A stretch of DNA of 58,306 nucleotides from Eutrophocola sp964503965 (GTDB lineage Bacteria > Pseudomonadota > Gammaproteobacteria > Pseudomonadales > Pseudohongiellaceae), in contig CAZDCK010000021.1 of the NCBI GenBank assembly GCA_964503965.1, positions 1 through 58,306 of the forward strand. The letters are read 5' to 3'. Each line of letters begins with the position of its first letter. Position 1 is the first letter of the stretch. The notes beneath the pieces are model-generated. The model saw only the letters and a list, made by a program, of their open reading frames with translations, was not told the DNA's origin and searched no databases. Below are positions 53,327 through 58,306 of the stretch, in pieces. The position numbers and the translations under genes were made by a program.

Positions 53327-53508
53327 TCTCAATCAAAATCTGATCGTAATGTGGACCAAGGTGCCGCAGGCGTCATTTGTCCTGCGTGGGCAATTTGCCA
53401 CAGGAAAGGCGCCGATTGCGCTTAAAGACGGGAATATCCAGCGGACTGATTTCAGTTTATACAGTGTGCTCACTTATGATATGCCTGCCTTTGTAAGATG
53501 TCCTATTA

Positions 53509-54633
53509 TTAATGGTGTGTAGCCCAGTAGATTCCTCCTGCTATTACAGGGTGGGATGAGCCTGTAATCTCCCTGAAATCTACCGCTCGGTGAGATAGGG
53601 TGTTGTGTGCTAACCAGGCAAAGGCTACGGCTTCGACGCTGTCGGCCATAACACCAAGCTTGTCGCTGGGCATAACGTCAAAATCAGGCATTGAAGCTGC
53701 GAGGGTTTCCATTAATAAGTTGTTGTGCACACCACCGCCGCAGACAATGATTTCGCCGCTTGGGAAATGATCCAGTATGGCATCACGGATACTGGTCACA
53801 CTGAGTTCAAGGAGGGATGCCTGGATATCTTCAGGAGTGACAAATTCTGACATTGAATCCAGTTTTTCTTCCAGCCACTTGCCATTGAAAAGCTCCCTTC
53901 CTGTGCTTTTGGGCGGCGGCTGGGAAAAGTATGGGTCTGACAGAAGCGCATTGAGTAATTCTTTGCTGGGTTCTCCCCTGGATGCCCAACTTCCGTTTCG
54001 GTCGTAGGGATGTCCCTGCTTTTTCTGTATCCAGTAGTCCATTAGCACGTTTCCGGGACCGGTATCAAAGCCCGATATTTCCCCCAGCTTCGTCAACACG
54101 GTGATATTAGCCATGCCTCCGATATTAAGAATGATTCTATCATGGTCGGCACTGGCAAATACTTCTCTATGAAAAGCTGGAACGATGGGGGCTCCCTGTC
54201 CACCGGCAGCCATATCCCGGCGTCTGAAGTCAGCTATGGTAGTTATACCGGTAAGTTCTGCAAGTGTGTTTGGATCGCCGATCTGGATGGTATAGGGGGT
54301 CGATATATTTTGCCCCGGAGGATGGTGGCGAATGGTCTGCCCATGGCTGCCTATAGCGGCAATCTGTGAGGCCTTGAGTCGGTTTTCTTCAAGAATATGG
54401 TCAACAGCAATGGCCATCTGGCGAGCAAATTCCACATCAGCTTCTCCCAATAAGGGTATCTGGCCGTTGTGATTGTCACAGAGGAAAAGTAGTTTTTCAC
54501 GAAGATCCACCGGAATTTCTGTGGTTACGAAATCCAGCTGGTTGGGTTCGGAGTCGTTGAAATCCACCAGGGCACAATCAATGGCATCCATGCTGGTGCC
54601 GGATATCAAACCGATATAGATAGAAGACGCCAT
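53509..54633 (-). CDS. anmK: Anhydro-N-acetylmuramic acid kinase AnmK
   Basis: Phosphorylates and opens 1,6-anhydro-MurNAc in peptidoglycan recycling. The protein has 374 residues. The N-terminal ATP site is LISGTSMDAID (9-19), and the catalytic region has VADFRRRDMAAGGQGAP and FDTGPGN. Its ATG overlaps the M23 peptidase stop (TAATG), implying translational coupling of two cell-wall genes. Confidence 0.96.
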   Translation of the reverse strand: MASSIYIGLISGTSMDAIDCALVDFNDSEPNQLDFVTTEIPVDLREKLLFLCDNHNGQIPLLGEADVEFARQMAIAVDHILEENRLKASQIAAIGSHGQTIRHHPPGQNISTPYTIQIGDPNTLAELTGITTIADFRRRDMAAGGQGAPIVPAFHREVFASADHDRIILNIGGMANITVLTKLGEISGFDTGPGNVLMDYWIQKKQGHPYDRNGSWASRGEPSKELLNALLSDPYFSQPPPKSTGRELFNGKWLEEKLDSMSEFVTPEDIQASLLELSVTSIRDAILDHFPSGEIIVCGGGVHNNLLMETLAASMPDFDVMPSDKLGVMADSVEAVAFAWLAHNTLSHRAVDFREITGSSHPVIAGGIYWATHH

Positions 54634-56117
54634 TACTGTTCCGCGTTGGCAGTTAATTGGGCGATGTTTTTCGTTTCGCTGGTATGTACTTCCAGTTGTG
54701 ACAGGAGAATCTGGGTCTGCTCCCTGAAGCGTTGCATTTCAGATGAAGCGACAGATTCAGCTTTGGGTAATTTGCTATGAATGGTTCGCGAATTACGGTG
54801 AACTCCATCCATCAGGAATTCATAATGAAGGTGAGGACCTGTAGCTCCGCCTGTTGAGCCCACATATCCAATGATCTGTCCCTGCTTGATTCGCTTTCCT
54901 TTTTTAATGCCATTGGCGTAATCATTCAGGTGAGCGTATTTGGTCTGGAAGCGTTCGCCGTGTTGTATGACTACAAGCTTGCCAAATGAGCCATTGCGAG
55001 AAGCCCAGGTGACACGTCCATCACCGGCGGCAACAACGGGTGTCCCCCGGGGAGCAGCATAATCAGTGCCTTTATGAGCACGGATAGTATTGAGAATAGG
55101 ATGCTTTCTGCTCAAGCTGAAACCGGAACTGATCCTTGTGAAGTCTACCGGGTTGCGCAGGAAGGCTTTACGCATACTTTCACCGCGGGGATTATAGAAG
55201 TCGGATTCTCCCGCCAGGTTCACGTAACGAACTGCCGTATGGGTGTCTCCCTGATTGGTAAACTGCGTTGCAAGGATCCTTCCTGTACCGATAAATTCCC
55301 CATCCAGATATTTTTCTTCATACAGAATGTTGAAGGTATCGCCTTTGCGTGTATCGAGCATAAAATCGATCACGCCTCCGAAAATACTGGCCAGTTCCAT
55401 GGTTATGCTGGCAGAAATACCGCCGCGTCTGGCAGCCAGGAACAATGAGTCGTCAATGATAGCTTCGCGGTAGACCTGGTGAATGTCAGGTTCGAGAGTG
55501 ATATCAGTGGCAATGTAGTTGCCCTCGTCATTGCGAACTATTTCAGTACTTCTCAGCTTGTCCTTGATGATCTTGAGTTTTGACAGCTTTTTATTGTCAT
55601 CAAAATTGAATTCAAGAGTGTAACCGGGGTAAAGACTGTTAAGTACACGGGCCTGGGGAGCGCTTCTGTTGACCTGGTACACATCCTGGGCAGTAAGTCC
55701 TGCACGTTTGAAGATGAGGCTCAGATTGTCACCTGACTTCACCTCAGTAACAAAATCCGGTGAATTGGCTGCCGGAAGCGTCATGGGTATTTCGGCAGAT
55801 GCCATCATGGGAGGGTCGATTGGCGATGCCCCTGTGTTCAGGCTACTATCAATAGTAGAAGCGTTTGCATCCGAATCTGAAGTGGACGCTAGCTCTGGTG
55901 GAGGCTCATTAGAGGTATCAGAATCGGGAGCAGTGAAGGAATTCAGACTGGTCTGTGTTATTGGTATCCCTGAATATCGAAATGTGAAAGGGGTATCAGT
56001 GTAGTTATCATCATGAGTGATGATAACCAGAATACCAACAAGTCCCAGCAGGAGAAAACGATGCTTCTCAGGGAGGAGGCTGCCCAGACGGCGTTTTGTA
56101 GAATCAAAGAGATCCAT
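54633..56117 (-). CDS. M23 peptidoglycan endopeptidase with LysM/OapA-like domain
   Basis: Cell-wall hydrolase of 494 residues. An N-terminal membrane helix (about 20-35) anchors it to the inner membrane. A Ser/Thr/Asp-rich linker (about 60-115) and a LysM/OapA-like region (about 120-210, starting KSGDNLSLIF) follow. The M23 LytM-type domain has zinc ligands His348 and Asp352 (HKGTDYAAP), then His429 and His431 (GPHLHYEF). With all four present the enzyme should be active; in E. coli relatives such as MepM, the endopeptidase cuts cross-links for wall growth. It overlaps anmK by one base. Confidence 0.93.
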   Translation of the reverse strand: MDLFDSTKRRLGSLLPEKHRFLLLGLVGILVIITHDDNYTDTPFTFRYSGIPITQTSLNSFTAPDSDTSNEPPPELASTSDSDANASTIDSSLNTGASPIDPPMMASAEIPMTLPAANSPDFVTEVKSGDNLSLIFKRAGLTAQDVYQVNRSAPQARVLNSLYPGYTLEFNFDDNKKLSKLKIIKDKLRSTEIVRNDEGNYIATDITLEPDIHQVYREAIIDDSLFLAARRGGISASITMELASIFGGVIDFMLDTRKGDTFNILYEEKYLDGEFIGTGRILATQFTNQGDTHTAVRYVNLAGESDFYNPRGESMRKAFLRNPVDFTRISSGFSLSRKHPILNTIRAHKGTDYAAPRGTPVVAAGDGRVTWASRNGSFGKLVVIQHGERFQTKYAHLNDYANGIKKGKRIKQGQIIGYVGSTGGATGPHLHYEFLMDGVHRNSRTIHSKLPKAESVASSEMQRFREQTQILLSQLEVHTSETKNIAQLTANAEQ

Positions 56118-56351
56118 AAGATTCTTAGAGTATCTTGTTTAAAAGTTGCCGTAATTCTCTGGATTATATCAGAATTTACAGAATGTCAAAGACGTCAGCG
56201 ATGTCTATTGTAGGGGCTTCTACCCCACGGATACCACTGTTTTTGTCATGTTAGTGGCGCAAGTGCGTGGGGGCTCATGCTGTACCTAGAATTCTGGGAG
56301 TGGTTCTAGTAAAGTTGCGCCCTCTTTTTACTAGCACCCAAGATATATTTC

Positions 56352-57623
56352 GTGACAGACAAGCAACTTATAGAAAACCTCGATCAGCGCGGCCTGCTTA
56401 TGCAGGCTTCTGCACATGAAGAGCTAAGGGATCATCTGGCTGAACAATGCCGGACTGTTTATTGTGGATTTGACCCAACAGCAGATAGTCTGCATATCGG
56501 CTCACTGGTACCACTGCTGGCACTCAAGCGTTTCCAGTTGGCTGGCCATAAGCCTATCGCGCTGGCTGGAGGGGCTACCGGTATGATTGGTGACCCCAGT
56601 TTTAAGGCCAAGGAGCGCAAGCTGAACTCCCTGGAGGTCACCGCAGAATGGACCGAACGTATCAAGGAACAGTTGTCCCGCTTTATTGATTTTGACTGTG
56701 GCGAGAATTCCGCACTTGTTGTAAATAATCTGGATTGGACCGCAGACAAGGATGTGCTGACTTTTCTGCGTGATATCGGCAAGCATTTCTCCATTAATGC
56801 CATGATTCAAAAAGAAAGCGTCAAGCAGCGCATTGATCGTGAAGGCGATGGTATTTCCTATACCGAATTCAGTTACATGATTTTACAGGCCTATGATTTC
56901 GCCATGCTCAATCAAATGCACGATTGTTCACTGCAAATCGGCGGATCTGACCAATGGGGCAATATTACTGCAGGTATAGATCTTACCCGTCGTCTTAATA
57001 AGCGGCAGGTATTCGGCCTGACGTTGCCGCTTGTTACCAAGGCAGATGGTGGCAAGTTTGGAAAAACTGAAGAGGGTACCATCTGGCTGGATCCGGCACG
57101 GACATCTGTTTATGCCTTTTACCAGTTCTGGATCAATACAGCAGATGCGGATGTCTACAAGTTCCTTAGGTATTTTACTTTTCTGGATGTAGCTGAAATA
57201 GAAGCAATAGAGGAAGCGGATAAAAATGCACAAGGCCGGCCTGAAGCACAAGGCGTACTGGCTCGCGAAGTAACACGTCTGGTGCATGGTGAGGAAGGTC
57301 TTGCTGCAGCGCAGCGAATCAGTGATGCATTGTTCAGCGGTGATATCAGCAGTCTTACTGAAGAGGACTTCGGTCAGTTGAAGCAGGATGGAATGCCTTC
57401 TTCTGTTATTGAGGCTGGAACACTGGTTGAGGCTCTGGTGTCCACGGGCCTTGCCCAGTCGAATAAGATGGCCAGAGAGTTCATTGGTAATGGTGCTGTC
57501 TCAGTCAATGGTGAGAAAGTTACAGACCCGACAGCTTGTCTTTCCTGGGATAAAGCTTTTTATGGTCAGTATTTTCTGCTTAAACGGGGCAAAAAACTCT
57601 TCCACCTGTGTTATCGCAAATAA
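56352..57623 (+). CDS. tyrS: Tyrosyl-tRNA synthetase
   Basis: Class I aminoacyl-tRNA synthetase of 423 residues. HIGS is at 48-51 and the second signature KFGKT at 235-239. Other features are DPTADSLHIGSLVPLLALKRF in the N-terminal Rossmann domain, and QIGGSDQWGNI. The C-terminal S4-like RNA-binding domain (about 355-415) ends the protein. The start is GTG 56352. No strong ribosome site precedes it, so the start is less certain than usual. Confidence 0.97.
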   Translation: MTDKQLIENLDQRGLLMQASAHEELRDHLAEQCRTVYCGFDPTADSLHIGSLVPLLALKRFQLAGHKPIALAGGATGMIGDPSFKAKERKLNSLEVTAEWTERIKEQLSRFIDFDCGENSALVVNNLDWTADKDVLTFLRDIGKHFSINAMIQKESVKQRIDREGDGISYTEFSYMILQAYDFAMLNQMHDCSLQIGGSDQWGNITAGIDLTRRLNKRQVFGLTLPLVTKADGGKFGKTEEGTIWLDPARTSVYAFYQFWINTADADVYKFLRYFTFLDVAEIEAIEEADKNAQGRPEAQGVLAREVTRLVHGEEGLAAAQRISDALFSGDISSLTEEDFGQLKQDGMPSSVIEAGTLVEALVSTGLAQSNKMAREFIGNGAVSVNGEKVTDPTACLSWDKAFYGQYFLLKRGKKLFHLCYRK

Positions 57624-57715
57624 CTTTACAAACCGCTTCTATCGGTAATTACAGACCCTGGTGAAAGTGCAAGTAGCCAGCGTTAAAAAAACATAAAAAA
57701 TCTTTAAATTAACCC
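57624..57715 (+). other. tyrS-rrn gap: UP-element-like A/T-rich region
   Basis: After the tyrS stop there is no gene. The last 35 bases are A/T-rich (runs of A and T with phased tracts), typical of an rrn UP element just upstream of the P1 -35 box. Confidence 0.7.
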
Positions 57716-57752
57716 TTGTATTGGGCAGTGTTTTCAGTAGAATGCGCGGCCC
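57716..57752 (+). promoter_or_regulatory. rrn promoter P1
   Basis: TTGTAT (57716-57721), a 16-bp spacer and TAGAAT (57738-57743), then the GC-rich discriminator GCGCGGCCC. The 16-bp spacing and GC discriminator mark stringently controlled rRNA promoters. Confidence 0.88.
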
Positions 57753-57829
57753 TGGACTTGATGGCTCCAGCCCGCTTCAAACGAGGAGTTTGGGCGTTTT
57801 AAAAAAGTTAAAAATTTTTTAAAAAAAGC

Positions 57830-57866
57830 TTGTCAGTCAGAGCGCAATCAGTATAATGCGCACTCC
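57830..57866 (+). promoter_or_regulatory. rrn promoter P2
   Basis: TTGTCA (57830-57835), a 16-bp spacer and TATAAT (57852-57857), then GCGCACTCC. It lies about 114 bases after P1, with A/T-rich sequence directly upstream as a second UP element. Confidence 0.9.
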
Positions 57867-57892
57867 CTGTTCACAGGGAAGCTCTTTAACAA
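57864..57892 (+). promoter_or_regulatory. boxB-like hairpin and boxA of the rrn leader
   Basis: A hairpin TCCCTG/CAGGGA (57864-57869 with 57874-57879) is immediately followed by GCTCTTTAACAA (57881-57892), a near-perfect boxA. In E. coli these recruit the Nus factors that keep rRNA transcription from terminating. Confidence 0.88.
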
Positions 57893-58096
57893 CTTAATCA
57901 AGTAATAGAAGTGGGTGTTTGCTGGTTGTTTTGTATCAGAAAATACAACTCAACGAGTAAGCAACTGCGTTAATTCAAACCCTCGAAACTGATCACACAC
58001 GACAGTTTTGAGTAGCAGTAGTTTTTAGCGTTGAGCCAAAACTTTTAAGTACGGCGTCTGGAAGTAAGTAGTCGGACTCTGTACTTTGAGATATTT
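57893..58096 (+). other. 16S rRNA 5' leader
   Basis: The remaining 204 bases between boxA and mature 16S rRNA hold no gene. They should form the 5' half of the RNase III processing stem, whose partner lies beyond the window edge. Confidence 0.7.
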
Positions 58097-58306
58097 AAAC
58101 TGAAGAGTTTGATCATGGCTCAGATTGAACGCTGGCGGCAGGCCTAACACATGCAAGTCGAGCGCGAAAGCACTTCGGTGTGAGTAGAGCGGCGGACGGG
58201 TGAGTAACGCGTAGGAATCTACCTGGTAGTGGGGGATAGCTCGGAGAAATCCGAATTAATACCGCATACGACCTAAGGGTGAAAGTGGGGGATCTTCGGA
58301 CCTCAC
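58097..58306 (+). rRNA. 16S ribosomal RNA (5' part, cut by window end)
   Basis: It starts AAACTGAAGAGTTTGATCATGG and continues with CTGGCGGCAGGCCTAACACATGCAAGTCGAGCG, given here as two landmarks of the universal 5' domain (58097-58163). Only 210 of about 1540 nt are present. The sequence pattern, including the V1/V2 helix, is gammaproteobacterial. Confidence 0.98.

Noticed and set aside
53220..53522. Open frame after erpA
   Set aside because: It starts inside erpA in another frame and shows no family features; the 53327-53508 gap is left empty.

Overview
This window looks like part of a gammaproteobacterial chromosome, about half G+C by eye. Three things point there: the first 210 nt of the 16S rRNA gene, a tmRNA whose tag peptide is ANDDNYALAA, and gene order. 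One block runs smpB, NSS transporter, ratA-rnfH, bamE/fur, recN, grpE-dnaK-dnaJ-dapB, carAB-greA, yhbY/rlmE-ftsH-folP-glmM-tpiA-secG-tRNA, rimP-nusA-infB-rbfA-truB-rpsO-pnp. A second runs argC, a membrane coiled-coil gene, bactofilin, erpA, anmK, an M23 peptidase, tyrS, 16S. As I recall it, both match the order in Pseudomonas and relatives. The ankyrin/DUF1592/DUF1552 genes and the catabolic exported enzymes suggest an environmental, probably marine, lineage. I cannot name the genus.

Layout. (1) 1-470: ssrA (tmRNA) on the minus strand with its terminator. (2) 583-15093: an accessory stretch in which nearly every product carries an export signal: a tannase/feruloyl-esterase-like hydrolase, an M20 amidohydrolase, a DUF6152 pair, a cytochrome c/PQQ-propeller protein, a DsbA-like thioredoxin-fold protein, a secreted ankyrin protein overlapping a diheme DUF1592 protein, a Tat-type DUF1552 protein and a small membrane protein. 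The one cytoplasmic exception is a beta-CASP metallo-hydrolase. (3) 15098-47390: the housekeeping core for ribosome rescue, heat shock, DNA repair, lysine and pyrimidine/arginine precursors, folate, cell wall, glycolysis, secretion, and transcription/translation/RNA decay. (4) 37807-38672: a tRNA region with tRNA-Leu(GAG), a structured spacer, initiator tRNA-Met, two decayed initiator-tRNA copies and two terminators. (5) 47559-57623: a PfkB kinase, hemL-hemJ, argC, the cell-envelope/Fe-S block and tyrS. (6) 57624-58306: tandem rrn promoters, boxB/boxA-like antitermination signals and the start of 16S rRNA, cut by the window edge.

The genes work together in recognisable groups. SmpB and tmRNA rescue stalled ribosomes. 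GrpE-DnaK-DnaJ form the Hsp70 machine and have sigma-32-like promoters. RimP, NusA, IF-2, RbfA, TruB, S15 and PNPase form the usual transcription/translation/RNA operon, here fed through two terminators. CarAB supplies carbamoyl phosphate, and ArgC and DapB serve amino-acid synthesis. GlmM, AnmK, the M23 peptidase and bactofilin concern the cell wall. HemL and HemJ act in haem synthesis.

The points most worth a second look are the exported ankyrin-DUF1592-DUF1552 cluster, the initiator tRNA with a U1:U72 end and its two decaying copies, a structured spacer between the tRNAs, and an 8-bp tandem repeat that contains the recN stop codon.
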